From Phenylobacterium deserti (GTDB lineage Bacteria > Pseudomonadota > Alphaproteobacteria > Caulobacterales > Caulobacteraceae), in the NCBI GenBank assembly GCA_945883235.1, contig CAMCXF010000003.1, positions 62,001 through 126,000 of the forward strand: a DNA stretch of 64,000 nucleotides, in the 5' to 3' direction. Made by a program: the position numbers and the translations under genes. Below the pieces are notes generated by a model. That model saw only the letters and a list, made by a program, of their open reading frames with translations. It did not search any database and was not told where the DNA came from. Positions 18,163 through 26,462 of this stretch are shown here, piece after piece (positions within the stretch are counted from its first letter, which is position 1; every line of letters begins with the position of its first letter).

Positions 18163-19083
18163 TCACGCAATGCTCGGAAGCGCCGCATCCCGCACGCCCT
18201 GCGCCACGTCCTTGAGCTGGTCGTTCAGGTGTCGCTCCCGCGCGAGGTCCTCAGCCGTCAGTCCGGCAAGGTTGAAATAGTCCCGACGCCAGCCCGGGGC
18301 CCCCGGCCATTTCAGTGGGTTCCAAACCGTTGTGCGGGGGCCGGTTGCCGTGTCGAGCATCCTCAGCGCCAGGGCCAGCGTTGCGTCCTGCGAGGCCACG
18401 TCAAATGGCAGACCCGCCGCATTGCCCAGCGGCACGTCGCTGAACAGGAACCGCGCAACACCGCACGCCTCGACGATATCCAGCGCCGCGCCCATCACCA
18501 CGGTGGGTATCCCGGCAGCCTCCAGTGACCGCGCCACCAGGCTCAGGGTCTGGTGGCAGACGGGGCAGTTGGCGACCAGCACCGCGGCATCGGTGCCATC
18601 GGCCTGACAGCGCGCCAGCACCTCGGGCGCATCCACGCCCAGCGTATGCCGCTGGCTGCGGTTGGTGGGCACGCCGTGGAATCGCGCCGTCAACCCGCCA
18701 ATCCGACCCGAGGCCACCGCGCGTCGCAGGGCGGGCAGGGGAAACCAGCAGCTCGGGTCGTCGCTCAGATGCGCCCGATCTACCGCCACGTGACTGACCC
18801 GCAAGTCGTGGTCGTGGCTGACATCGCCGGAATAGACCGCGAAGAACTTGGCTGCGGCATTGTAGGGCGCACCGGCTCCCTGGTCGCCTCTGTCCGGCTG
18901 ATAGGGTGCGGCCGTGGTCAGGAGCGCAACGCGGCACGCGCTCAAGGCCGTGTGCAGGGGCGCAAATGGAACCGCGTCAAACCGGACATACTGATACGGA
19001 TTGTCGTACCCGAGCGCGCTGTACCAGGCATGGGTTCGGCCAATGTAGTTGATCGGCGCGTCGTCAGGCTCGATGGTGGACAT
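18163..19083 (-). CDS. Glycine/sarcosine/betaine reductase selenoprotein B-like protein (Cys variant)
   Basis: A 306-residue protein resembling GrdB-type reductase subunits. It begins with INYIGRTHAWY and later has GVPTNRSQRHTLG and DGTDAAVLVANCPVCHQTLSLVARSLEAAGIPTV. In true GrdB this segment carries Sec as UxxC; here it reads CPVC, so a redox-active Cys pair replaces selenocysteine. No other glycine-reductase subunits (GrdA, GrdC, GrdD) are nearby, so it probably is not a Stickland reductase. I chose ATG 19083; the frame continues to 19206 over the divergent promoter region. Function unknown; a thiol-redox role is inferred only from CxxC. Confidence 0.65.
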   Translation of the reverse strand: MSTIEPDDAPINYIGRTHAWYSALGYDNPYQYVRFDAVPFAPLHTALSACRVALLTTAAPYQPDRGDQGAGAPYNAAAKFFAVYSGDVSHDHDLRVSHVAVDRAHLSDDPSCWFPLPALRRAVASGRIGGLTARFHGVPTNRSQRHTLGVDAPEVLARCQADGTDAAVLVANCPVCHQTLSLVARSLEAAGIPTVVMGAALDIVEACGVARFLFSDVPLGNAAGLPFDVASQDATLALALRMLDTATGPRTTVWNPLKWPGAPGWRRDYFNLAGLTAEDLARERHLNDQLKDVAQGVRDAALPSIA

Positions 19084-19168
19084 AGTCGCGCAATCCCGTT
19101 GGCAACGCGGGCGCAGCATGTCACGAGGCCAGCGGTGCAAAAAGCCCGTTGTCTGGAGTGTGTGACCC

Positions 19169-19558
19169 GTGACCATGCCTGCCGATGTAGAGGCGTTCAC
19201 CGCCATGCTGGCGCAACTGCTGCGGGATGGGGGCCTCTACGGTGATGCACGCCTTGGCGACCCCGAACTGCTGGCGGATATCCCGCAGGACTATCTGATG
19301 GACAGCCTGTTCGTCATGCGACGCGTCGGCCTGGATCCTCGGGAAACGGCCTGTCTGTGTGCTATCTATCTCGGCCTCAATCAGGCGCGAATCCAGAGTG
19401 CCGAGGCACCGGACGCCATACCCTGGGCGGGGCAGTTTGATCGCCTGGTGGAAGCCGGGCGCAGGCATCTCGCCGAGGGCCGGCTGGAGCCGCTGTTCCT
19501 GTTGTTTGAGACCGCGCTCAGTGAACAGATGACGCTGCGGCGGGGAACGATGAACTAG
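19169..19558 (+). CDS. Hypothetical protein, 129 aa
   Basis: A soluble, mostly helical, acidic protein with no motif I recognise (VEAFTAMLAQLLRDGGLYG, IPQDYLMDSLFVMRRVGLDP). Codon use is normal for the region, with G/C at most third positions, supporting a real gene. GTG 19169 lies 10 nt after GGAG; ATG 19175 two codons later is an equally possible start. It diverges from the GrdB-like gene with an 85-bp shared upstream region, and its 3' end lies 13 bp from the convergent small-gene string. Confidence 0.6.
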   Translation: MTMPADVEAFTAMLAQLLRDGGLYGDARLGDPELLADIPQDYLMDSLFVMRRVGLDPRETACLCAIYLGLNQARIQSAEAPDAIPWAGQFDRLVEAGRRHLAEGRLEPLFLLFETALSEQMTLRRGTMN

Positions 19559-19571
19559 TTCGTTCGCGGTT

Positions 19572-19832
19572 TCAGCGCACAGCGCCGGTAATGTCCTTGA
19601 TCAGACCCTGTACGGTGGCCTTCTGGCCAGCAGCCCAGACAACTTTCAAATAGGCCAGGGTCCGTCCCGCCGCCTCGTCAAAGCGCCAGTCGCAGCCGTC
19701 GAAACGGCAGCCGGAAAATGTCGGCGATTCACCACCGGCATAGATCATGCGGCAGTCGCGAAACTCGCAGGCATCGAAGGTTTCACCGTCCAGCAGGACG
19801 GATTCGTGATTGTAGACGGTGTCGCTCGGCAT
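19572..19832 (-). CDS. Small pentapeptide-like conserved protein, 86 aa
   Basis: The first half contains spaced phenylalanine-cysteine units (FDACEFRDCRMIYAGG, FSGCRFDGCDWRF), resembling one turn of a pentapeptide-type beta-helix. The second half is helical (TLAYLKVVWAAGQKATVQGL). Small proteins of this shape occur in many alphaproteobacteria without known function. ATG 19832 lies 6 bp after the stop of the 53-aa gene, so it is the last gene of the cspA-oriented run. Confidence 0.65.
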   Translation of the reverse strand: MPSDTVYNHESVLLDGETFDACEFRDCRMIYAGGESPTFSGCRFDGCDWRFDEAAGRTLAYLKVVWAAGQKATVQGLIKDITGAVR

Positions 19833-19838
19833 GGGGCC

Positions 19839-20000
19839 TCAGGTTTCGTCCGGCGTTGTCTCGGGCGGAGGCTCGCCTGCGGCTTCGGCGCGATCACGCT
19901 CACGCTGCTCGCGCTTTGCGCTGGCCTTTTCATTGACCTTCAGCGCCTTCTGACGATCGCGTTCCATGCGCTCAAATTGATAGTTCGGCTTCCTCGCCAT
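19839..20000 (-). CDS. Tiny highly charged protein, 53 aa
   Basis: The protein reads MARKPNYQFERMERDRQKAL at the start, then an Ala/Lys/Glu/Arg-rich helix and an acidic Pro-rich tail ending TTPDET. It has the composition of a conserved small alphaproteobacterial hypothetical protein (MARKPNY start). It is flanked by small genes in the same orientation (stop 6 bp before the 86-aa start), and codon use fits the region. Function unknown; the charge pattern suggests a nucleic-acid- or ribosome-associated peptide, which is speculation. Confidence 0.6.
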   Translation of the reverse strand: MARKPNYQFERMERDRQKALKVNEKASAKREQRERDRAEAAGEPPPETTPDET

Positions 20001-20060
20001 GCGCGCACTCCTTGCCGGTGTCGTTGCGATCGACGGGGAAGACCAGAGCCGGGTTGGGCT

Positions 20061-20285
20061 CTAGGATTCCGACGTGGGGCTTTCCGGCGCGGGAGCCTCA
20101 GGCTCGGAGGCCTTGAAAGTCGCCGCACAGATCGCTTCCAGGTGACCGCGCACGGCGCGGGGCGCCAGCAGGGCGTCCACGGCACGGCAACCGTCGGCTT
20201 TCAGGCGCTCTTTAAGCTGGACAAGGTTCGGGATGTTCCCCGAGCGGGCCAGTTCATATGCGCGTTCAATGGTGGATGTTGTCAT
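20061..20285 (-). CDS. Small hypothetical protein, 74 aa
   Basis: A helical small protein (TSTIERAYELARSGNIPNLV, then LKERLKADGCRAVDALLAP) with an acidic Pro/Ser/Glu-rich tail. The start ATG 20285 is 63 bp downstream of the cspA stop on the same strand. The N-terminal pattern, Ala-Tyr-Glu-Leu-Ala-Arg-Ser-Gly followed by a short helix, is shared by small proteins I associate with alphaproteobacterial genomes, but I cannot name a family. Possibly co-transcribed with cspA. Confidence 0.6.
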   Translation of the reverse strand: MTTSTIERAYELARSGNIPNLVQLKERLKADGCRAVDALLAPRAVRGHLEAICAATFKASEPEAPAPESPTSES

Positions 20286-20348
20286 TTTTTGAGATGGGCC
20301 CCGACGGCACCGGCTTTACGCCAACGCCGCCGGGATTGCCCGCCGTCC

Positions 20349-20558
20349 TTAGGCCGCGCCGAGCTGGCCAGCGGACATCTTGCCGCTGCGCTGATCACGC
20401 TCGAGCTCGTAGGAAAGCTTTTGACCTTCATTGATCGAGCCGAGGCTCGAACGCTCAACGGCCGAGATGTGTACGAACACGTCTGCGCCGCCGTCGTCAG
20501 GTTGGATGAAGCCGAAGCCCTTGGTGGGGTTGAACCACTTCACAGTACCGGTAGCCAT
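20349..20558 (-). CDS. Cold-shock domain protein (CspA family)
   Basis: A 69-residue single cold-shock domain. RNP1 is KGFGFIQ (residues 13-19) and RNP2 is DVFVHIS (26-32). It binds single-stranded RNA/DNA and acts as an RNA chaperone or antiterminator. ATG 20558 is preferred over GTG 20567 because AAGGTG sits 5 nt upstream of the ATG and would overlap the earlier start. It has a long upstream region (about 360 bp to rpoZ), as is usual for csp leaders, and heads a string of three tiny genes. Confidence 0.93.
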   Translation of the reverse strand: MATGTVKWFNPTKGFGFIQPDDGGADVFVHISAVERSSLGSINEGQKLSYELERDQRSGKMSAGQLGAA

Positions 20559-20917
20559 AGTTGTCACCTTTCGGGTGCAAGTTTTCGTGCGCCCCTAGTG
20601 GGCTACGAAATCAAAATCTCGGAGAGGATCGTGGTAGGCTCGGGGCTCGATCCGAAGAAAAAGCGTAGAGAGCAACCGAACCAAAGCGATATTCGACAAG
20701 CGCCTTATATCAGAGACGCGGCCGAAAGCCAGTTCTTTCGCAAGTGCGTCGAAGCGATGGCTTGATCTGACTATCTCTTACGCGCTGAAATTGCCGTTCG
20801 CCCGTCGAGGCGCATGCCCCCGGCGAGCCCAAGAATATGCAACCCGACCTTTGCGGCGTTGCACAATGAGGCTCAAACCGCTAGGTTCCGCGGTTCTATT
20901 TCCGTTTGAGAGATACC
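20559..20917. promoter_or_regulatory. 359-bp divergent intergenic region: csp leader and rpoZ promoter
   Basis: No convincing coding sequence lies here. The cspA-proximal part probably holds an untranslated leader; on the minus strand it includes GATATAAGG around 20703-20711, a possible -10 region without a good -35. The rpoZ-proximal 150 bp should carry the rpoZ-spoT promoter. I could not assign either promoter with certainty. Confidence 0.4.
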
Positions 20918-21277
20918 ATGGCTCGCGTCACCGTCGAAGACTGCATCGAAAAAGTCCCCAACCGCTTCAGCCTGGTGCTGTTGTCGTCGCATCGGGCCCG
21001 CGCTGTTTCTGCCGGATCGCCGATCATGGTGGACCGCGACAACGACAAGAACCCGGTCGTGGCTCTGCGCGAAATCGCCGATGACGTGGTCGACGCCGAG
21101 GAACTCAAGGAAGCCCTGATCCTCTCGCTCCAGCGCGTCGATGAGCGCTCTGAAGCCGAGGAAGAGGCAGAGACCCTCGCCCTGCTGGCCGACCCGACCC
21201 ACATGCAGATGAGTGAGCTTGAGCTCATTCGCGCCCTGCAAAGCGACCGCGATGGCGGTCAGGAGGAGCGGTACTGA
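20918..21277 (+). CDS. rpoZ: RNA polymerase omega subunit
   Basis: A 119-residue omega subunit: [20 protein letters not shown] and [20 protein letters not shown] are the conserved core that wraps the beta' C-terminus, followed by [20 protein letters not shown] and an acidic alphaproteobacterial tail. It stabilises core polymerase and in E. coli contributes to a ppGpp site. ATG 20918 begins the family motif; ATG 20906 is 4 codons earlier. It is followed by spoT 110 bp downstream on the same strand, the usual rpoZ-spoT linkage. Confidence 0.93.
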   Translation: MARVTVEDCIEKVPNRFSLVLLSSHRARAVSAGSPIMVDRDNDKNPVVALREIADDVVDAEELKEALILSLQRVDERSEAEEEAETLALLADPTHMQMSELELIRALQSDRDGGQEERY

Positions 21278-21387
21278 GCCCGGAAGGCGCAGAACCCCTC
21301 CTTCAAGACGCGGCGGCGCTACCCGCCGCCGCGCTTCCCGACGTACCTGCAACTATACTGCCTGCGACGGCAGCGCCGCGGCAGAAA

Positions 21388-23556
21388 ATGCTGCGCCAGT
21401 TCGAGCTGATCGAAAAGGTCCGCTCGTACGACCCCACCGCCGATGAGGCGCTGCTGAACCGGGCCTACGTCTACGCGATGCGGGCCCACGGGGCCCAGAA
21501 GCGGGCGTCCGGCGATCCCTACTTTGCCCACCCCATCGAGGTGGCCGGCATCCTCACCGACTATCGTCTGGACACCGAGACCATCGTCACGGCGCTGCTG
21601 CACGACGTTATCGAGGACACTGAGACTACCCGCGAAGACATCGAGCGCCTGTTCGGCTCGGAAATTGCCGAACTGGTCGAAGGCGTCACCAAGCTGTCGA
21701 AGCTGGAACTTTCCGAAGCGCACCTGCGTCAGGCGGAGAACCTGCGGAAGTTCATCCTGGCGATCTCCAAAGACGTCCGCGTCCTGCTGGTCAAGCTTGC
21801 CGACCGCCTGCACAACATGCGCACGCTGCACTTCATCAAGCAGGCGGCAAAACGGGAACGGATTGCTCGCGAGACCTTGGACATCTATGGGCCCCTGGCG
21901 CGCTCGATCGGTGTGCACCGGATCTGCGAAGAACTGGAAGAACTGGCCTTCGCGCACCTCAATCCGGTGGCGCGCGACGCGATCATGCGGCGACTGGCCG
22001 TCTTGCGGACCGAGCAGGGGGGTGCGGTCTCTACGGTCAGCCAGGAAATGTCGACAAAGCTGGAGGCCGCTGGAATTCCAGCCCGGGTCTATGGTCGCGA
22101 GAAGCACCCGTTTTCGATCTGGCGGAAGCTGCAGCGCAAATCCATCGGCTTTTCCCAGCTGTCCGACATCTATGCCTTCCGCGTTATCGTCGACAGCGAG
22201 GAAGACTGCTACCGCGCGCTGGGCGTGATCCACCGTGCGTGGCCATCCGTCCCCGAGCGGTTCAAGGACTTCATTTCGACGCCCAAGCGCAATAACTACC
22301 GGTCCCTGCACACCACAGTGGTCGGCTACAAGGGCATGCGGATCGAGATGCAGATCCGCACTGAAGCGATGGATCGGGTTGCCGAAGAGGGCGTGGCCGC
22401 CCACTGGCGCTACAAGAACAAGTCCTATGGCTTCGACGCCGAGCACCAGGCGGCGGCCGGCGGCCGCGATCCGTTGGTCAACCTGCGCCACCTCGTTCAG
22501 GTGCTGGAGCACGGCGGCGATGCCGAGGAACTGGTCGAGCACGCCAAGCTCGAAATGTATCTGGATCAGGTATTTGTCTTCACCCCCAAGGGCAAGCTGG
22601 TCAGCCTGCCGCGCGGCGCGATGCCGCTGGATTTTGCCTACGGCCTGCACACCGATATCGGCGACACCACCGTCGGTGCCAAGATCAACGGTGAGCTAAA
22701 GCCCCTCCGCACGGCGCTTGCCAATGGCGATGTGGTCGAGGTGATCCGGGGTGGCAAGCCTGCGGTGCCGCCGGACTGGCGCTCGCTGACCGTCACCGGT
22801 CGCGCCCGCTCGGCCATCCGCCGCCACATCCGCCAGACCGAGCGTGAGGAGTTCATCCGCCTGGGTCGTGCCACCCTGGACCAGACCTTCGAAGCCGCAG
22901 GCAAGAGCCGCAAGGACGTCTCCCTCCGGCCCGCGCTGCAGCGCTTCGCCGTCGCGAGCGAAGACGAACTTTTCGACGGCGTCGGGCGTGGCCGCGCGAC
23001 GCCGTCCCAGGTTTTGGAGATCGTGTTTCCGGGCTTGAAGCCGGCAGAACGCGAGGCGGCCACCGCGCGCCGCCACATTCAGGACGCCAAGCACGCACGC
23101 CTCTATGTGCGAGGTGCCGGGCTCCAATCCGGCCTGACCCTGCACTTCGCCACGTGTTGCTCGCCCATACCCGGCGATCGTATTGTCGGTATCCTGGAGA
23201 ATGAGGGCAAGGGCCTGATGGCCCATGCCATTGACTGTGAGAAACTGGCCGAATTCGAAGACCGCGAGGAACTCTGGCGCGACCTGCAATGGACGCCGGA
23301 GGCCGAGCGAAACGCCATTGCCCGGGCCCGGCTCACCGCCACCATCCGCAACGCACCGGGTGTGCTGGGCCAGGTCTGTACGGTGATCGGCGAGGCCGGC
23401 GGCAACATTGTCGGCCTGCGGATGAACCATCGCCAGTCCGATTTCTTCGATGTCGAGATCGAAGTTGACGTGCATGACGCGCGCCACCGCACACATATCA
23501 CCGCCGCGCTCAGGGCTAACCCCAGTGTGGAAGAGGTGGAGCGGACCAAGGGGTAG
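21388..23556 (+). CDS. spoT: Bifunctional (p)ppGpp synthetase/hydrolase Rsh (SpoT)
   Basis: A 722-residue long RSH alarmone enzyme. The hydrolase domain (about 20-190) has HD at 72-73 and ED at 76-77 (HDVIEDTE). The synthetase domain (about 235-350) carries RFKD at 291-294, the RXKD form found in bifunctional enzymes, and YRSLHTTVVG. TGS begins near 391 (LDQVFVFTPKGKL), followed by a zinc-finger/helical region with ATCCSPIPGDRIVG and a C-terminal ACT domain (about 648-722). It makes and degrades (p)ppGpp under starvation. The 110 bp after rpoZ are open in this frame but contain no usual start. A cyclase-like gene converges 15 bp downstream. Confidence 0.95.
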   Translation: MLRQFELIEKVRSYDPTADEALLNRAYVYAMRAHGAQKRASGDPYFAHPIEVAGILTDYRLDTETIVTALLHDVIEDTETTREDIERLFGSEIAELVEGVTKLSKLELSEAHLRQAENLRKFILAISKDVRVLLVKLADRLHNMRTLHFIKQAAKRERIARETLDIYGPLARSIGVHRICEELEELAFAHLNPVARDAIMRRLAVLRTEQGGAVSTVSQEMSTKLEAAGIPARVYGREKHPFSIWRKLQRKSIGFSQLSDIYAFRVIVDSEEDCYRALGVIHRAWPSVPERFKDFISTPKRNNYRSLHTTVVGYKGMRIEMQIRTEAMDRVAEEGVAAHWRYKNKSYGFDAEHQAAAGGRDPLVNLRHLVQVLEHGGDAEELVEHAKLEMYLDQVFVFTPKGKLVSLPRGAMPLDFAYGLHTDIGDTTVGAKINGELKPLRTALANGDVVEVIRGGKPAVPPDWRSLTVTGRARSAIRRHIRQTEREEFIRLGRATLDQTFEAAGKSRKDVSLRPALQRFAVASEDELFDGVGRGRATPSQVLEIVFPGLKPAEREAATARRHIQDAKHARLYVRGAGLQSGLTLHFATCCSPIPGDRIVGILENEGKGLMAHAIDCEKLAEFEDREELWRDLQWTPEAERNAIARARLTATIRNAPGVLGQVCTVIGEAGGNIVGLRMNHRQSDFFDVEIEVDVHDARHRTHITAALRANPSVEEVERTKG

Positions 23557-23571
23557 TGAGCTGCGCCGAGA

Positions 23572-24585
23572 CTATCCCAGCATCACTACCTGGGTGATTT
23601 CCGAGCGATAGCGCACTTCCTCATCCCAATAACGACGAATCCGGTTCAGGACATAGGGCGGCACCCAGTCGAAATCCTCGTAGCGCGCGCCCGCCAGGTG
23701 AAGCGGCGTAATGGACTGGTAGTTCTGTTCGATGACTGCTTCGCAGTAGGACCGGATCGTCGTCCGGTCCGTCGCCACATGACCGGGGTGGGCAACAGGG
23801 TCGGCCGGCACATCGCGACCGCCGACCGGTATCCAGATGGTCGGATAGGGCTGGTCGTCGATAATGCCCTTCAGCTTCTCGCGCCCGCTGACATGCAGTT
23901 TCAAAGGCCCGATGCCGCGCGAATAGGCGCCCGTCAGCAGATAAGCTAGGTCCACCGACAGCACCAGGCGGCTGGCGCTCGCCCAGGCGGTCAGCCGGAA
24001 TCCGGTGTCGATCGACGGGCCGACAAAGTCGCGGGTAATCGTGTGCGTCGTAGGGTTGGCATACCACTCGTCGCGCATATCGGACTGCGCCACGATGGGG
24101 TCGCTGGCCTCCAGATGCGATCCGCCACGACGGAAAAACACTTCGCAGTTCGGCAAGGGGAACAGCCCGATCCAGGCTGTCGACTTGATATCCAGATGTT
24201 TTGAAGCCTCGCAGTCGTCGGCGCGGTACTGCTCCAGCGCCGCCAGCCAAACGTGCATGACAGCGTGGGCATGGCTCAAACCCTGCAGCTCGCACACGTA
24301 CAAGAGTTCATCCCCATTGCTCTTCCAGAACTCTGGCGCGGTAACGTCGTGTTCGTGCAGGTCGCTGAACGCGCGGTATTGCGCACGAAAAATATGATCG
24401 AAACGGCTGTAAAAATTGAGAATCTCGGGACGCCACGCCTGGCGCGACTGCTTGTAATGTGTCGAGCCCACCATATCGACGCTGAGGAACAGGCGCAGGC
24501 GCGGTTTCAGACCTTCCGGGAACTCATCCGGAAACGTCTTGCGCTGACCGCGAGCCGCGGCACCTGTTGAAGGGTGGATACTCAA
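23572..24585 (-). CDS. Divergent class III nucleotide-cyclase-like protein
   Basis: A 337-residue soluble protein whose order of motifs matches class III cyclases. RLFLSVDMVGSTHYK gives the first metal Asp (D37), KSNGDELLYV gives the second (D92 in NGDE), and GPSIDTGFRLTAWASASRL resembles the VNxAxRL transition-state helix with D193 in the Asn position and R197 conserved. A closing strand, LKGIIDDQPYPTIWIP, matches the usual end of the fold. A C-terminal extension (about 255-337) has no known domain. No membrane helix or sensor domain is present. It starts with TTG 24585 after GGGGAA. The gene lies between spoT and pyrE with no effector gene alongside, unlike Pycsar pairs. Product nucleotide, if any, unknown. 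Confidence 0.6.
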   Translation of the reverse strand: MSIHPSTGAAARGQRKTFPDEFPEGLKPRLRLFLSVDMVGSTHYKQSRQAWRPEILNFYSRFDHIFRAQYRAFSDLHEHDVTAPEFWKSNGDELLYVCELQGLSHAHAVMHVWLAALEQYRADDCEASKHLDIKSTAWIGLFPLPNCEVFFRRGGSHLEASDPIVAQSDMRDEWYANPTTHTITRDFVGPSIDTGFRLTAWASASRLVLSVDLAYLLTGAYSRGIGPLKLHVSGREKLKGIIDDQPYPTIWIPVGGRDVPADPVAHPGHVATDRTTIRSYCEAVIEQNYQSITPLHLAGARYEDFDWVPPYVLNRIRRYWDEEVRYRSEITQVVMLG

Positions 24586-24721
24586 GTGTTCCCCAGACTG
24601 AATTCCGGGTTCAGGGGTACCGGATCGCGCTTAACAGCGACCCTACAGTTGAGGTTAACGTGGCCGCTTCCGACGCACTGGCACCTTCCGCTGGCCGCCA
24701 AACGAGACTATCTCCCGCAGC

Positions 24722-25306
24722 ATGAATACCGAAGACGTCCTCGAGGAATTCCGCGGCGCAGGCGCCCTGCGGGAAGGCCATTTCATCCTGGCGTCAGGCC
24801 GCCATAGCGCGATGTTTCTGCAAAAGAACCTGGTCTTCCAGTATGCCGACCGCACGGAGCGGCTCTGCAAGGCGCTGGCGGCGAAGATCGAGGCGCGATT
24901 CGGCAAGCCCGACGTGATCGTCTCGCCCGCCGTGGGTGCCATCATTCCGGGCTACGAGACCGCCCGCTGGCTGGGCGTGCCGTCGATGTTCGTCGAGCGA
25001 GAGGATGGCGGGTTCAAGCTGCGCCGCGCGTTCCGGATCGAGCCCGGCGCCAGGGTGGTGGTGATCGAGGACGTGATCACCACCGGCGGAAGTTTCCGTG
25101 AAGCTGTCGCGCCCATCGAGGCGGCCGGCGGCGTGATCCTGGGCTGCGCCTGCATCGTCGACCGCTCTGGCGGCAAGGCCGATGTAGGCTGGCCGCTGGT
25201 GGCGCTGGCCACCCTCGATGTGCCGTCCTATGCGGCGGACGATATCCCGCCTGAACTCGCCGCGTTGCCCGCCGAAGAACCGGGCTCAAAGAGGCTGAGG
25301 GCATGA
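24722..25306 (+). CDS. pyrE: Orotate phosphoribosyltransferase
   Basis: A 194-residue type I phosphoribosyltransferase of pyrimidine synthesis that joins orotate and PRPP to orotidine 5'-phosphate. The PRPP loop is [13 protein letters not shown] (112-124). [17 protein letters not shown] at 19-35 and [17 protein letters not shown] are the orotate-side conserved parts. ATG 24722 matches the family length. The stop overlaps pdxJ (ATGA), giving a pyrE-pdxJ-acpS unit. The 136 bp before it are shared with the divergent cyclase-like gene. Confidence 0.93.
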   Translation: MNTEDVLEEFRGAGALREGHFILASGRHSAMFLQKNLVFQYADRTERLCKALAAKIEARFGKPDVIVSPAVGAIIPGYETARWLGVPSMFVEREDGGFKLRRAFRIEPGARVVVIEDVITTGGSFREAVAPIEAAGGVILGCACIVDRSGGKADVGWPLVALATLDVPSYAADDIPPELAALPAEEPGSKRLRA

Positions 25307-26061
25307 CTAGGCTCCGCCTCGGCGTGAACATCGACCACGTCGCCACGGTGCGTAATGCGCGCGGCGAGGGCTATCCCGACCCGGTGCGCGCCGCGGAAAT
25401 GGCCCTGGCTGCCGGGGCTGACGGCATTACCGCCCACCTGCGCGAGGATCGACGTCACATCTCCGACGCCGATATCGACGCGCTGGCCATGACCACGCGC
25501 CAGCGCGGCCTGCCGCTCAACTTCGAGATGGCGGTCACGCAGGAGATGGAAGCCATCGCCCTCGTCCACCGCCCCCACGCCGCCTGCCTGGTGCCGGAGC
25601 GCCGCGAAGAGGTCACCACCGAGGGCGGCCTTGACGTGGTCAAGGGTCACAACACCATCGCCCCGGTGGTGTCGCGGCTGGTAGAGGCCGGGATCCGCGT
25701 CTCCTGTTTTATCGACGCCGACCCTGCACAGGTTGCGGCGTCGAAGGCCGTGGGGGCTCAGGTGATCGAACTCCACACCGGGGCCTATTGCGAGGCCGTG
25801 CGCGAGGGAAAGCCCGAGGCCTCTGCTCTGCTCGAAAAGCTCAAGGCCTCCGCGCGTCAGGGCGTCGAGCTCGGCCTGGAAGTCCACGCTGGCCACGGCA
25901 TCGATTACGAGACGGTGAAGCCCGTCGCCGCCATCCCCGAGCTGATGGAGCTTAACATCGGCCACTTCCTGATCGGCGAGGCGATCTTCATCGGCCTGGG
26001 CCCCGCTATTCAAAGGATGCGCGCCCTGATGGACGAAGCCCGTGCGACCAAAGCGGCATGA
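25303..26061 (+). CDS. pdxJ: Pyridoxine 5'-phosphate synthase
   Basis: A 252-residue TIM barrel closing the pyridoxine ring from 1-deoxyxylulose 5-phosphate and aminoacetone phosphate. Signatures are [16 protein letters not shown] (1-20 region), [57 protein letters not shown] and [17 protein letters not shown] 25303 overlaps the pyrE stop. The next gene, acpS, overlaps its own stop in the same way. The order pdxJ-acpS-lepB-rnc-era is conserved in many proteobacteria; here lepB is displaced by about 6.4 kb. Confidence 0.96.
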   Translation: MTRLRLGVNIDHVATVRNARGEGYPDPVRAAEMALAAGADGITAHLREDRRHISDADIDALAMTTRQRGLPLNFEMAVTQEMEAIALVHRPHAACLVPERREEVTTEGGLDVVKGHNTIAPVVSRLVEAGIRVSCFIDADPAQVAASKAVGAQVIELHTGAYCEAVREGKPEASALLEKLKASARQGVELGLEVHAGHGIDYETVKPVAAIPELMELNIGHFLIGEAIFIGLGPAIQRMRALMDEARATKAA

Positions 26062-26456
26062 TCCTCGGCCTGGGCTCCGACCTATCTGACATCCGCCGCA
26101 TCCAGGCCAGCCTGGACCGCTTCGGCGACCGGTTCCGCGAACGCATCTTTACCGAACTGGAACGCACCCGCTCCGAGCGCAAGGCCGACGCCGCCGCCAG
26201 CTATGCCAAGCGCTTTGCCGCCAAGGAGGCCTGCGCCAAGGCGCTCGGCACCGGCATGCGGCGCGGCGTCTTCTGGCGCGACATGGGCGTGATCAACATG
26301 CGCTCCGGCCAGCCGACCATGGCGCTGACCGGCGGGGCGCTGGCCCGGCTGCACGAGATGACGCCGGATGGTATGAGGGCCGTCATCCACCTCACGCTCA
26401 CCGACGACCACCCCTACGCCCAGGCCTTCGTGATCATCGAGGCGTTGCCGGAATAG
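26058..26456 (+). CDS. acpS: Holo-[acyl-carrier-protein] synthase
   Basis: A 132-residue 4'-phosphopantetheinyl transferase that converts apo-ACP to holo-[17 protein letters not shown] carries the Mg-binding Asp near residue 8, and [19 protein letters not shown] carries the conserved KExxxKAxG motif. The C-terminus, VHLTLTDD-like [17 protein letters not shown], is typical. ATG 26058 overlaps the pdxJ stop. Immediately downstream, 6 bp away, a convergent acyl-CoA synthetase begins the cassette that separates acpS from lepB. Confidence 0.94.
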   Translation: MILGLGSDLSDIRRIQASLDRFGDRFRERIFTELERTRSERKADAAASYAKRFAAKEACAKALGTGMRRGVFWRDMGVINMRSGQPTMALTGGALARLHEMTPDGMRAVIHLTLTDDHPYAQAFVIIEALPE

Positions 26457-26462
26457 CTGCCC

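Noticed and set aside
21319..22650. 443-aa minus-strand ORF over spoT
   Set aside because: Lies opposite the HD and synthetase domains of Rsh; no recognisable fold.
23572..24585. Complete Pycsar anti-phage system
   Set aside because: The cyclase-like gene has no adjacent effector (no TIR, TM or other partner); the neighbours are spoT and pyrE.
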